Part shown: in pieces, positions 18,096-25,704 of the stretch
How positions within the stretch are numbered: position 1 is the stretch's first letter
How the letters are laid out: each line of letters begins with the position of its first letter
Assembly: GCF_030812595.1 (NCBI RefSeq)
Contig: NZ_JAUSSZ010000001.1
Coordinates: 248,001 to 312,000, forward strand
Direction of reading: 5' to 3'
From: Arthrobacter bambusae
GTDB lineage: Bacteria > Actinomycetota > Actinomycetes > Actinomycetales > Micrococcaceae
Length of the DNA: 64,000 nucleotides
The notes under the pieces: model-generated
The model's input: only the letters and a program-made list of their open reading frames with translations
Database searches by the model: none
What the model was told of the DNA's origin: nothing
Program-made: the position numbers and the translations under genes

Positions 18096-18620
18096 ATGAC
18101 GACACACTTGGACATAAGCCCCCGCAGGCTTCGCTCGATTCTTGGGCACTTCGCCACAGGCCTGACCGTCATTACCGCTCAAACCGAGAACGGTTTGGCA
18201 GGCTTCACTTGCCAGTCGTTCTCCTCGCTGTCACTGGAACCTGCCTTGGTGACCTTTAGTCCTTCACGGACCTCCACCACGTGGCCCCTGCTACGTAAGG
18301 CAGGACGATTTACCGTCAATATCCTCCCCACCGAACACCGCCACGTCGCCGCCCAGTTCGCACGGTCTGGTGCAGAGAAATTTGCCGGCGTCGCCCACAC
18401 GCCGTCTCCACTAGGCAATCCCATACTCGCTGACGCCCTGGCCTGGATCGACTGCGAGCTCCATCAAGAGCACGCCGGTGGGGACCACACCATTGTCGTC
18501 GCATCGGTCCGGTCCCTCGGCGCTCGGCCGGATGGAGAACCGCTGCTCTTCTTCAGGGGAGAGTATTTCGGTTTGCCGTCCAAGGTCCGGCCGATTGAAA
18601 GCGTGCCCCAATCCCGCTGA
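18096..18620 (+). CDS. Flavin reductase family protein
   Basis: A 174-residue FMN-binding split-barrel protein. Recognisable segments are LGHFATGLTVITAQ, the FTCQSFSSLSLEP active-site strand, FTVNILPTEHRHVAAQFA, and the closing WIDCELHQEHAGGDHTIVVA. Family members reduce free FMN/FAD with NAD(P)H and pass it to two-component monooxygenases. ATG 18096 follows AAAGGA. A partner monooxygenase is not adjacent. The neighbouring aromatase/cyclase hints at oxidation of an aromatic product (inference). Confidence 0.92.
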   Translation: MTTHLDISPRRLRSILGHFATGLTVITAQTENGLAGFTCQSFSSLSLEPALVTFSPSRTSTTWPLLRKAGRFTVNILPTEHRHVAAQFARSGAEKFAGVAHTPSPLGNPILADALAWIDCELHQEHAGGDHTIVVASVRSLGARPDGEPLLFFRGEYFGLPSKVRPIESVPQSR

Positions 18621-18736
18621 GTGACCGTCAAGCTAGCGGCGGCGCAACCTGCCCGGCCCGCACTTGCCGTAAAGATTTCGTAAAGATACTGCCGAAAGTC
18701 GAGAGCGGGCTCTGACCTGCCGATACTTTGGAGAGT

Positions 18737-18777
18737 CGCCGTCTCCTGAGGTTCCCCCAATGGCTCAGGAGACGGCG
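18737..18777. terminator. Bidirectional terminator-like hairpin
   Basis: CGCCGTCTCCTGAG (18737-18750) pairs perfectly over 14 bp with CTCAGGAGACGGCG (18764-18777) around a 13-nt loop. It lies between two convergent genes, the flavin reductase (ends 18620) and the zinc-ribbon protein (ends 18823). No T-tract is present on either side. A tandem 9-bp direct repeat CGTAAAGAT occurs at 18668 and 18679. Confidence 0.55.
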
Positions 18778-18822
18778 CATCCGAGTGCGCGGTCTGCTTG
18801 GGGGGATCCCTTGGAGACCGGA

Positions 18823-19200
18823 TTAGCCGTCGACGCGAGTTGTCACAACCGTCGGATCCGTGACGGCTTGTGGCGACGCTTCGCGTGCTCTCCATGCGCG
18901 TGTCCGGCAAGCGCCCGAGCAATAGCGACGATCGGACCGCGAGACCCGGCGCACGTCCGGCGGGAATATCCGGCCGCATTCGGCGCACCGCGGCGCACCA
19001 TCCTCTCCCAGGGAGAGAAGCCGTTCCAACTCAGCAAGGTTCGCGGCGGCGGTGCGACGTCGGTGGCGGTACACCTGGTCCCGGCACGTGGCCGAACAGT
19101 ACACAGCATCCTTACGTTTGCTGCCGCCCATAAACCGGCCGCAATAGATGCACTGCTTCCTCTTTGCCCGGCCGGGAGATAAAGGATCTGATGCTTCCAC
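18823..19200 (-). CDS. Two-zinc-ribbon hypothetical protein
   Basis: A 125-residue basic protein with two similar Cys4 modules. The first is CIYCGRF with YCSATCRDQVYRHRRR (about residues 17-50). The second is CAECGRIF with RYCSGACRTRAWRARE (about residues 72-108). Each module has a CxxC and a CxxxC pair followed by an Arg-rich helix, the look of a nucleic-acid-binding zinc finger. I recognise no named family. It may bind DNA or RNA. It diverges from the SRAP peptidase gene, a DNA-damage protein. Confidence 0.75.
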   Translation of the reverse strand: MEASDPLSPGRAKRKQCIYCGRFMGGSKRKDAVYCSATCRDQVYRHRRRTAAANLAELERLLSLGEDGAPRCAECGRIFPPDVRRVSRSDRRYCSGACRTRAWRAREASPQAVTDPTVVTTRVDG

Positions 19201-19290
19201 GGTTCAAGGGTCCACCCGGCAGCACCGGTCGGCAAGCATTCACGGACGCTGTCTCCTGACAGCATTGGGATGCTGCGGCATGATGAAGTG

Positions 19291-20001
19291 ATGTGCGGAC
19301 GCTACGTTGTTTCGAAATCGACTGCGGACTTGATGGCCGCCTTCGACGTCAGAGAGTCCTACGTCGAGGAGCTGAAGCCTTCCTACAATGTGGCTCCCAC
19401 TGACACCGTGCCGTTGATCCTGGACCGCAGTTCGGGCGACCGCGAGCCGGTGACGAGGAGGTTGGTCTCCGCCCGCTGGGGTTTGGTGCCGTCGTGGGCG
19501 AAAGACCCGAAAGGTGGTGCTCGGCTGATCAACGCGCGGATGGAGACTGTCACCGGGAAGCCGTCCTTCCGGAAGGCGGCCTCGGCCAGGCGAGGGTTGC
19601 TTGCCGGCGATGGTTACTACGAGTGGGAGAAGAAGCCCGGTGGCGGGAAGATCCCGACGTACCTGCATGATGCCGATGACCGGATCCTGGCGTTTGCGGC
19701 GTTGTTCGAGAACTGGCCGGACCCGGCATTGCCCGAGGGACACCCTGACAAGTGGTTGCGGACGGCCACGATCATCACGACCGCGGCCTCGGACGCGCTC
19801 GGCCACATCCATGACCGCACACCGCTGATCGTTCCGCCGGAGATGTTCACGGACTGGCTCGACCCTGAAACGACCTCCGAGGCAGATGTCCGCGCCCTGC
19901 TGGACTCCATGCCAGAGCCCCATCTTGTGCCCCGGGTGGTGAGCGACAAGGTCAATTCCGTGCGGAACAACGGCCCGGAGCTCATCGAGCCAGCCGCTTG
20001 A
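19291..20001 (+). CDS. SOS response-associated peptidase (SRAP/YedK/HMCES family)
   Basis: A 236-residue protein. The product must start at MCGRYVV (ATG 19291) because after Met removal Cys2 becomes the catalytic N-terminal nucleophile, so the upstream in-frame start is rejected. Other family marks are YNVAPT (Asn and Thr of the DNA-binding site), WGLVPSWAKD, LINARMET, GYYEWEK with the catalytic Glu, and TTAASDALGHIHDRTPLIV with the conserved His. YedK crosslinks to abasic sites in single-stranded DNA and shields them. No LexA box was identified upstream. Confidence 0.95.
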   Translation: MCGRYVVSKSTADLMAAFDVRESYVEELKPSYNVAPTDTVPLILDRSSGDREPVTRRLVSARWGLVPSWAKDPKGGARLINARMETVTGKPSFRKAASARRGLLAGDGYYEWEKKPGGGKIPTYLHDADDRILAFAALFENWPDPALPEGHPDKWLRTATIITTAASDALGHIHDRTPLIVPPEMFTDWLDPETTSEADVRALLDSMPEPHLVPRVVSDKVNSVRNNGPELIEPAA

Positions 20002-20028
20002 GCACGAAGTCCTGCGCCCTTGTCTTCC

Positions 20029-20619
20029 TCAGAATCCAGGAGGGAGCAGGCCTGTTGAAATTCTGGCCGCGGCGTCGAGGATGTCCTCCTCATCGGCGTC
20101 GAGGTCGCGAGCGGCGATGCCGAGCATGTTGATGGTCAGCAACGCGAAGCGGACCCGCAGTTGGTCCTCTACGCTCGCGCCGGGAGGGGTGAGGATCGAG
20201 AAGAGTTCGACGACGGCGGACGCCATCCCCTCACGCTGTCCTTCCTCGGATTTGAGTTCGCGGACCAGCCGGTAGTTGGAGCCGAGGAAACGGAACATGC
20301 GCAGCCCTTGGGCATGCACGATCTCGGTCCACCGGGCAATGACGGTCCTCCTCAGCTCAGGGCCGGGCTCCTGCGTCCGTGCCCAGTCGACGAGATCAGT
20401 GATCTGCCCTCGCATGGTCTCCATCAGGGCACGCAGGATGTCTTCCTTGCTCTTGAAGTGGTAGTAAAGGGCCGCCTTCGTGAAGCCGAGCTCCTCCGCT
20501 ATCTGTCGCATCGACGTCGACTCGTAGCCGTGTTCGGAAAACAGGCGCAAAGCAACCGCCTGAATGTTTTCTCGGGTCCCGCCTACGGGTGAAACAGGAG
20601 CGTCGCTTTTATGTGTCAT
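20029..20619 (-). CDS. TetR-family transcriptional regulator
   Basis: A 196-residue regulator. The N-terminal helix-turn-helix reads YESTSMRQIAEELGFTKAAL followed by YYHFKSKEDIL, the canonical TetR core; the C-terminal half is a ligand-binding helical domain. ATG 20619 is chosen (AGAAGGA about 12 nt upstream); ATG 20649 is possible but lacks a ribosome site. It diverges from a DHA2 efflux transporter and faces two near-identical operators (20657-20697), so it most likely represses the pump until a drug-like ligand binds. Confidence 0.94.
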   Translation of the reverse strand: MTHKSDAPVSPVGGTRENIQAVALRLFSEHGYESTSMRQIAEELGFTKAALYYHFKSKEDILRALMETMRGQITDLVDWARTQEPGPELRRTVIARWTEIVHAQGLRMFRFLGSNYRLVRELKSEEGQREGMASAVVELFSILTPPGASVEDQLRVRFALLTINMLGIAARDLDADEEDILDAAARISTGLLPPGF

Positions 20620-20656
20620 CGGAGCCGTTTTTCCTTCTCGCGCGGCCATCTTGCTA

Positions 20657-20697
20657 ACTAACCGGCCGGTAAGTACCATACTAACCGAGCGGTAAGT
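20657..20697. promoter_or_regulatory. Twin TetR operators
   Basis: Two 18-bp palindromic sites occur in tandem: ACTAACCGGCCGGTAAGT (20657-20674) and ACTAACCGAGCGGTAAGT (20680-20697). They differ only in the two central bases and are spaced 23 bp centre to centre, about two helical turns, so two dimers could bind the same face. They fill the region between the divergent TetR and MFS genes. Confidence 0.75.
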
Positions 20698-20732
20698 GAA
20701 CCGCAAAGAAATACTTCCTAAGGATGCCCCGC

Positions 20733-22292
20733 ATGAAAGCTGACCAGGATCCCTTGTCCACCCGGCTCACACCACGCCAGATCGTCACCGCGATGAGTGG
20801 GTTGATTATTGCCATGTTGCTCGCGCAGCTGGACAACATGATCGTTGCCCCCGCGCTTCCGACCATCGTCGGCGACCTGGGCGGAATGGACCACCTCGCG
20901 TGGGTCACCACCGGATATGTCCTCGCCTCGACAGTCGCGACGCCGATCTGGGGCAAGCTTGGCGACATCTTCGGGCACCGGCGCACGTTCATGATCTCGA
21001 TCGCGGTCTTCCTGCTGGGGTCCGCTCTCTGCGGCATGAGCCAGGACATGGCCGAACTCATCGGCTTCCGTGCCTTCCAAGGCCTGGGTGCGGGCGGCCT
21101 CATGGTCGGCATCATGGCCGCGATCGGGCTGATGGTGCCGCCCCGGGAGCGCGGCAAGTACCAGGGAATCATGATGGCCGTCATGCCGCTGGCTATGATC
21201 GGCGGGCCTCTGCTGGGTGGGTTCATCACCGATAACGCATCGTGGCGCTGGGCGTTCTACGTCAACCTCCCCTTGGGCATTCTTTCCCTGGTCGTCTGCT
21301 GGTTCACCCTCAAACTTCCCCGCCAGGAGCGGACAGCCAAGGTACGGATCGACTGGTGGGGCTCGGCGGTTCTGAGTGTCTGGATCACCGCGCTCGTGCT
21401 CATGCTCAGCTGGGGTGGCAGCCAGTACGATTGGAACTCCCCGCAGATCATCGGCCTCGGCGTGACGGCCGCCCTCGGACTTGTCGTCTTCCTGGTCATC
21501 GAAAACAAGGCCGCCGAACCGGTCATCCCGCTTCGCCTGTTCAGCAGCAGCAACTTCTCCCTCGCCAACGCGCTCGGCTTCATTGTCGGGTTCGCCATGT
21601 TCGGTGGCATCACCTTCCTGCCTCAGTTCCAGCAGTACGTTCAGGGCCAGTCCGCCACGAGCAGCGGACTCCTGCTGATGCCGATGATGATCGCGGCCAT
21701 GATCGTCTCGCTCAGCGGCGGTCTCATCATCACCCGGACGGGACACTACAAATCGCTCCCGATCATCGGGTCCGCACTCATGGCTTTTGGCCTCTTCCTC
21801 TTCTCGACCATGGGCTTGGATACGCCGGCTTGGCAGTCGGGTGTCTACATGGCGATCCTCGGTGCGGGCATGGGCTGCATGATGCAGACCACCAACCTGA
21901 TCGCACAGAACAGTGTGAACATCAGGGATATCGGCGCGGCCACTGGCACGAGCACCTTCGCCAGGAATATGGGCGGGTCCCTCGGGATCTCGGTCCTCGG
22001 CTCGATCTACGCTAACCGCCTGGTTGACACCATGGGCAAGGCTGGCGGCTCCGGCAGCGTCCACCAGAGCGGTCAGATCACGCCCGCAGCCCTGCACTCA
22101 ATGCCTGCGGCAATCCAGGACTTGTTCAAAACGGCCGTGACGAGCGGCATCCAGAGCGTCTTCTTCTGGGCGGCTCTTGTCGCTGCGGTCGGCTTCCTCT
22201 TGGCCCTGTTCATCCGCCACGTACCGCTGCGCGGCCACGCCCCGACGCCCACCGAGGCCGTCGAGGCAACGGCGGAGGAACTGGCTTTCTAA
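20733..22292 (+). CDS. MFS multidrug efflux transporter (DHA2/EmrB-QacA type)
   Basis: A 519-residue, about 14-helix major facilitator. The first helix holds the LDNMIVAPALPTIVGDLGG motif typical of the DHA2 family (motif D1). Motif A appears as GKLGDIFGHRRTF, and motif C-like glycines are in IGGPLLGGFITDNASWRWAF. It exports cationic or hydrophobic compounds using proton flux. ATG 20733 is preferred over ATG 20724 because AAGGA ends at that upstream codon. It is divergent from its probable TetR repressor. Confidence 0.95.
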   Translation: MKADQDPLSTRLTPRQIVTAMSGLIIAMLLAQLDNMIVAPALPTIVGDLGGMDHLAWVTTGYVLASTVATPIWGKLGDIFGHRRTFMISIAVFLLGSALCGMSQDMAELIGFRAFQGLGAGGLMVGIMAAIGLMVPPRERGKYQGIMMAVMPLAMIGGPLLGGFITDNASWRWAFYVNLPLGILSLVVCWFTLKLPRQERTAKVRIDWWGSAVLSVWITALVLMLSWGGSQYDWNSPQIIGLGVTAALGLVVFLVIENKAAEPVIPLRLFSSSNFSLANALGFIVGFAMFGGITFLPQFQQYVQGQSATSSGLLLMPMMIAAMIVSLSGGLIITRTGHYKSLPIIGSALMAFGLFLFSTMGLDTPAWQSGVYMAILGAGMGCMMQTTNLIAQNSVNIRDIGAATGTSTFARNMGGSLGISVLGSIYANRLVDTMGKAGGSGSVHQSGQITPAALHSMPAAIQDLFKTAVTSGIQSVFFWAALVAAVGFLLALFIRHVPLRGHAPTPTEAVEATAEELAF

Positions 22293-22302
22293 CCGCGTTT
22301 GT

Positions 22303-22518
22303 TCACTGAGGTCGGTTTTCCGTGCCGTCCACGAAGGAAACCCGACCCGTGTACTGCTCGTATAACTTCACGGCCTCGTCCAGGTTGATGTGGCCGATGT
22401 CTAAAGAAACGGCAAGACCCTCGAGCTGGGCGCAGCAGCTTTCAGCTGCGCTGACCCTGTCCGCGACCGCGCGGGAGGTCGCGAAGTTGGTGGCAAGCGC
22501 CGCGGCAACCGACTGCAT
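22303..22518 (-). other. Gap 22293-22672 with one weak ORF
   Basis: The 380 bp between the MFS gene and the XRE gene contain no recognisable gene. A 71-codon minus-strand frame encodes a Cys-containing N-terminal helix, then LDIGHINLDEAVKLYEQYTG and a polar tail. It has no clear ribosome site, and I recognise no family. It may be a small gene or a remnant. Confidence 0.2.
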
Positions 22519-22672
22519 CGTTGGGTGTTGACCTGGTTCTGCTGCTTGGCTCCTGGTTTGCCGGAGGCACTGAATCCGTTGTGGAAACCACTACCCGTCG
22601 GTTTGCAGGCCCCGTCATTACGGCGTCGCAGCACCAGAAGCGTTGCCGGGTGGACGGGGCCACAGTGTCTGG

Positions 22673-23551
22673 TCAGTCGTTTCTCAGGGCTGCCGGGCTG
22701 TGTGAGGCTTCCCAGGAAGCGAGAAGGCGGAGCCGCTCGGCGGAGGGTGATCCGGGTTCTGCTGTGTAGACAAGGAGCACGTGGCCGGGTTCGGCGGTGA
22801 TGGCGAGTTCTTCGTAGGCGAACGTTACTTCGCCGACGATCGGGTGGTTGAAGCGTTTGGTTCCTGTCCCGTGGGTGCGAACGTCGTGTGCTCCCCAGAG
22901 ACGCCGGAACACTTCGCTTCGGGTGGAGAGTTCGCCGACGAGGTCTTGGAGGTTTTTGTCGTGGGGGTCGCGTCCGGCTTCGGCGCGCATGACGCCGACG
23001 CACATTTCGGCGAAGAGCTCCCAGTCGGGATAGAAATCGCGTGACGCGGGGTCGAGGAACTGGAAGCGGGCGAGGTTGGGGGTGCGTCCGCCATCGCCGA
23101 TGACTGGGGAGTAGAAGGCGCGGCCGAGCTCATTTGTTGCCAGCAGGTCCTGGTGGGCGTTGCGGACGAACGCGATGCCGTCGGTGATGGCGTTCAGGGT
23201 CCACTGAAGGCTGGGGCGTGTCGCCGGGTTGATGGTGGTGCGACGGCGGGGACGGCCGGAGGTCGGGATTCCGTCCGCTGCGCGGGCGAGATCGAGGAGG
23301 TGGGCCCGTTCGGTGTCGTCGAGTTGCAGGGCGCTGGAGATTGCGTCGAGGACCGATGCGGACGCGCCGGCAATCGCGCCGCGTTCTAGTTTGGAGTAGT
23401 ACTCGACGCTGACCCCGGCGAGCATGGCGACCTCGGAACGGCGCAACCCGCTCACGCGCCGGTTCGGTCCGGCGGGGATTCCGGCGAGCTCGGGGGAGAG
23501 CTTCGCCCTTCGTGACATGAGGTACTCGCGGACCTCGGCTTTGTTGTCCAT
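22673..23551 (-). CDS. XRE/MmyB-type helix-turn-helix regulator
   Basis: A 292-residue regulator. The N-terminal helix-turn-helix is RVSGLRRSEVAMLAGVSVEY followed by YSKLERG. The C-terminal ligand-binding domain of the MmyB/MltR type carries LGRAFYSPV, RDFYPDWELFAEM, VGELSTRSEVFRRLWGAHDV and ITAEPGHVLLVYTAEPGSPS. ATG 23551 is the natural start; the frame extends far upstream without family similarity. A CAGGGAATCCCTG palindrome lies about 30 bp upstream. A paralogue with the same architecture is at 29520. It follows the MFS gene on the same strand. Confidence 0.93.
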   Translation of the reverse strand: MDNKAEVREYLMSRRAKLSPELAGIPAGPNRRVSGLRRSEVAMLAGVSVEYYSKLERGAIAGASASVLDAISSALQLDDTERAHLLDLARAADGIPTSGRPRRRTTINPATRPSLQWTLNAITDGIAFVRNAHQDLLATNELGRAFYSPVIGDGGRTPNLARFQFLDPASRDFYPDWELFAEMCVGVMRAEAGRDPHDKNLQDLVGELSTRSEVFRRLWGAHDVRTHGTGTKRFNHPIVGEVTFAYEELAITAEPGHVLLVYTAEPGSPSAERLRLLASWEASHSPAALRND

Positions 23552-23578
23552 GCAGTCAACGGTACGTCCGGCGGCGCA

Positions 23579-23594
23579 GATCAGGGATTCCCTG
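23579..23594. promoter_or_regulatory. XRE operator upstream of the first XRE gene
   Basis: The 16-mer GATCAGGGATTCCCTG contains the 13-bp palindrome CAGGGA-N-TCCCTG. It lies 28-43 bp upstream of ATG 23551. The identical 16-mer occurs in inverted orientation at 24958-24973, upstream of the MFS gene, so the XRE protein probably controls both itself and the transporter (inference). Confidence 0.6.
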
Positions 23595-23631
23595 TGGGTA
23601 CACCTCTCATGCGATCCTTCTGCGGGCTGGC

Positions 23632-24867
23632 CTACCGGCTCGTTCCTCGAGGGGTGACCCGAGTGGTTACGGCTGCCAAGAGGGAAGCCAGCAGTAGCAC
23701 GGCGGTGCTGGCCAGGAATGTGGATTGGTAGCCGAGGGAATCGAACAGAAGGCCGCCCAGGGTCGAACCGAGGGCAATGCAAGTTTGGACGACCGCGACC
23801 ATCAGGCCGCCGCCTTGTTCGGCGTTGTGGGGCATGGCTTCGGCCACCCAGCTCCACCAGCCGACGGGCGCCGAGGTCCCCAGCAGTCCCCACAGGCCCA
23901 GTAGGCCGACGGCGGCGGCGAACCAGGCGCCAAAGGGGATGAGGGAGACGGCGATGAGGGCCATGAGGGCGGGGATGATAGTCAAGGTCCGGTACAGGCC
24001 CGGTCCGAGGAATCGGCCGATCAGCACGGTGCCGAGGAATCCAGTCACTCCGAGCACGAGCAGGACGAGGGAAACCGCGGTGACGTTGAGATGGGTCACG
24101 GTCTCAAGGAACGGCCGGATATAGGTGAACAGGATGAATTGGCCCATGAAGAAGGTGCCACAGGCTGCCATGCCCCAAGCAACGGAGCGGTTACGCAGGG
24201 CGGTGAAGATCGTGAAGAGGTCGCGGGCCGTCGTCGACCGCCGGGTGACCGGCAAGGAAGGCAGGCTGATCCCCAACCAGACCAGGCAGAGGGCGGACAC
24301 CGGTACCAGGCAGAAGAACGCGCCCCGCCATCCGATCAGGGAACCGAGGTAGCTGCCCAAGGGTGCTGCCAGTACGGTGGCGAGGGCGTTGCCGCCGTTG
24401 ACGATCGCCAGCGCGCGGGGTACGCGGCTGGCCGGCACGAGGCGCATGGCGCTGGCAGCCGACATAGACCAGAAGCCGCCGATGACCACTCCGATGAACG
24501 CCCGGCCGATCATGAAAGGCAGGTAGCCCGGGGCGAGGGCGATAAGAGCGCCTGACACTCCCATCAGCGCCGTGAGGCCGATCAGCAGCGTCTTGCGGTT
24601 CATGCCGGCGGCCAGTGTGGAGATCGACAAGCTCGTCAGTACGGCGAACAGCCCTGAGATCGCAATGCCTTGCCCGACCATACCTTCGGAGACGTTGAGG
24701 TCGGCCGCCATTGGCGTGAGAAGGCTCACTGGCATGAATTCGGAGGCGACGAGCGCGAAGGCGCCGAACGACAGGGCAAAAACCCCGGCCCAGTGCGCGG
24801 AGCGGTGCTCGTCGCCGCTCGGGTCTTGGGCCCGGGGGTGAGGGATGACGGAAGTATCCGATGCCAT
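23632..24867 (-). CDS. MFS transporter (DHA1 type, arabinose-efflux/AraJ-like)
   Basis: A 411-residue, 12-helix transporter. The start region LSFGAFALVASEFMPVSLL resembles the FxxGxxEFxxxGLLP element of AraJ/YdhP-like exporters. Motif A is reduced to SISTLAAGMNRKTLL, and GRAFIGVVIGGFWSMSAASA is the motif B/C region. It probably exports a small hydrophobic compound or sugar. Paired palindromes 24930-24973 lie upstream, matching the operator in front of the downstream XRE gene. Confidence 0.92.
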   Translation of the reverse strand: MASDTSVIPHPRAQDPSGDEHRSAHWAGVFALSFGAFALVASEFMPVSLLTPMAADLNVSEGMVGQGIAISGLFAVLTSLSISTLAAGMNRKTLLIGLTALMGVSGALIALAPGYLPFMIGRAFIGVVIGGFWSMSAASAMRLVPASRVPRALAIVNGGNALATVLAAPLGSYLGSLIGWRGAFFCLVPVSALCLVWLGISLPSLPVTRRSTTARDLFTIFTALRNRSVAWGMAACGTFFMGQFILFTYIRPFLETVTHLNVTAVSLVLLVLGVTGFLGTVLIGRFLGPGLYRTLTIIPALMALIAVSLIPFGAWFAAAVGLLGLWGLLGTSAPVGWWSWVAEAMPHNAEQGGGLMVAVVQTCIALGSTLGGLLFDSLGYQSTFLASTAVLLLASLLAAVTTRVTPRGTSR

Positions 24868-24929
24868 GAATTTCTCTCTGGTTGCAGCTCAACTTTCGTC
24901 ATCAATCGGACCATGATCCGCCGCTCCTG

Positions 24930-24973
24930 AGGGAGTCCCGGCTGATGGGCGTACTGGCAGGGAATCCCTGATC
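24930..24973. promoter_or_regulatory. Paired XRE operators upstream of the MFS gene
   Basis: AGGGAGTCCC (24930-24939) and CAGGGAATCCCTGATC (24958-24973) carry the same GGGAnTCCC core, centred about 29 bp apart. The second is an exact inverted copy of the 16-mer upstream of the XRE gene at 23579. They lie between the MFS start (24867, minus) and a truncated plus-strand oxidoreductase stub (25007), the layout of a divergent, commonly regulated pair. Confidence 0.6.
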
Positions 24974-25006
24974 AGGAGAACACCGGGCCCTGGGAGCAGT
25001 TGGCGT

Positions 25007-25140
25007 ATGTCGCTCATTGTGACTGGAGCTTCAGGCGCGGGAGGATCGATGAGTGGTGCCCCTGATCACTGCCTAAACCAGGAACTGGTTAGTCGCGCAC
25101 AACGGGGAACCCCTCACCGAGGACCCCGTGCCGATCGCGA
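25007..25140 (+). pseudogene. 5' stub of an NAD(P)-binding (NmrA/SDR-like) oxidoreductase gene
   Basis: ATG 25007, preceded by GGGAG, encodes MSLIVTGASGAGGSM, the N-terminal strand and glycine loop of an NAD(P)-binding Rossmann protein. Family similarity ends after about 12 residues and the frame stops at 25140. It lies 34 bp downstream of the XRE operator on the plus strand, where a co-regulated divergent partner of the MFS gene would be expected. I read it as the surviving start of a deleted gene; the match is short. Confidence 0.4.
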
Positions 25141-25152
25141 ATGACCTGCCCT

Positions 25153-25578
25153 CTATTCAGACTCCATGCGCAGCGCTGTCCAGGCTTGGAACCCGCCGAT
25201 GAGGTCCGTTGCCCCGGTCAGTCCCAGCCGTTGCAGGGTGTGCGCAGCGAGGCTGGAGCTGTAGCCCTCATTGCAGACGATCACGATCCGCCGAGCGGGA
25301 TCGCCGGCGAACGGGAGGCGGTGGGGACTGGAAGGATCGAGGCGCCACTCGAGAACGTTCCGGTCGATGACGACTGCTCCTGGAAGATCACCGTCCCGTT
25401 TTCGCTGTTCGGCCGGTCGGGTGTCAACAACAAGGGCGCCGGCTGACATCTCACGCTCTAGACCCGCCGGGTGAATACGCTCAAGCCCGGCGCGGCTCTC
25501 AAGTAGCAGCTGGTCGATCGTCAGCGTCCGCAGGGAGTCGCTCGCAACTCCGCCGTCAGAGATATGGGGCTGCTTCAC
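25153..25578 (-). CDS. Rhodanese-like domain protein
   Basis: A 141-residue single-domain rhodanese. LVVDTRPAEQRKRDGDLPGA is the CH2A-like segment, and the active-site loop is VCNEGYSSSLAA with the persulfide-forming Cys near residue 100. GGFQAWTALRM closes the fold. It could move sulfane sulfur or act on thiols. GTG 25578 has GAGG at good spacing; an upstream GTG at 25614 does not. The gene is alone between the XRE/MFS locus and the condensation/GNAT gene. Confidence 0.9.
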   Translation of the reverse strand: MKQPHISDGGVASDSLRTLTIDQLLLESRAGLERIHPAGLEREMSAGALVVDTRPAEQRKRDGDLPGAVVIDRNVLEWRLDPSSPHRLPFAGDPARRIVIVCNEGYSSSLAAHTLQRLGLTGATDLIGGFQAWTALRMESE

Positions 25579-25704
25579 CGGTGTCCTCGCTTGTCTGCTG
25601 AGCGGTCGCTCCACCCTGAAGCGAATTGATGAGCTATCTTGCTCGCCAATCTAGGCGCATCGAAGGAGCCCGGTCAATTCGTGGGCGAACCGCCGGTTGA
25701 GCCG

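Noticed and set aside
19248..19263. Small hairpin GCTGTC-TCCT-GACAGC as an SOS (LexA) box upstream of the SRAP gene
   Set aside because: It does not match the actinobacterial SOS box (CGAACnnnnGTTCG form), so no regulation was assigned.
23552..23893. Longer XRE regulator beginning at 23893
   Set aside because: The family N terminus begins at ATG 23551; the extension overlaps the MFS gene antisense and would remove the operator-to-start arrangement.
25076..25090. AACCAG-GAA-CTGGTT palindrome as an operator
   Set aside because: Arms are only 6 bp, it lies inside the stub frame and away from any intact gene start; chance is likely in this much sequence.
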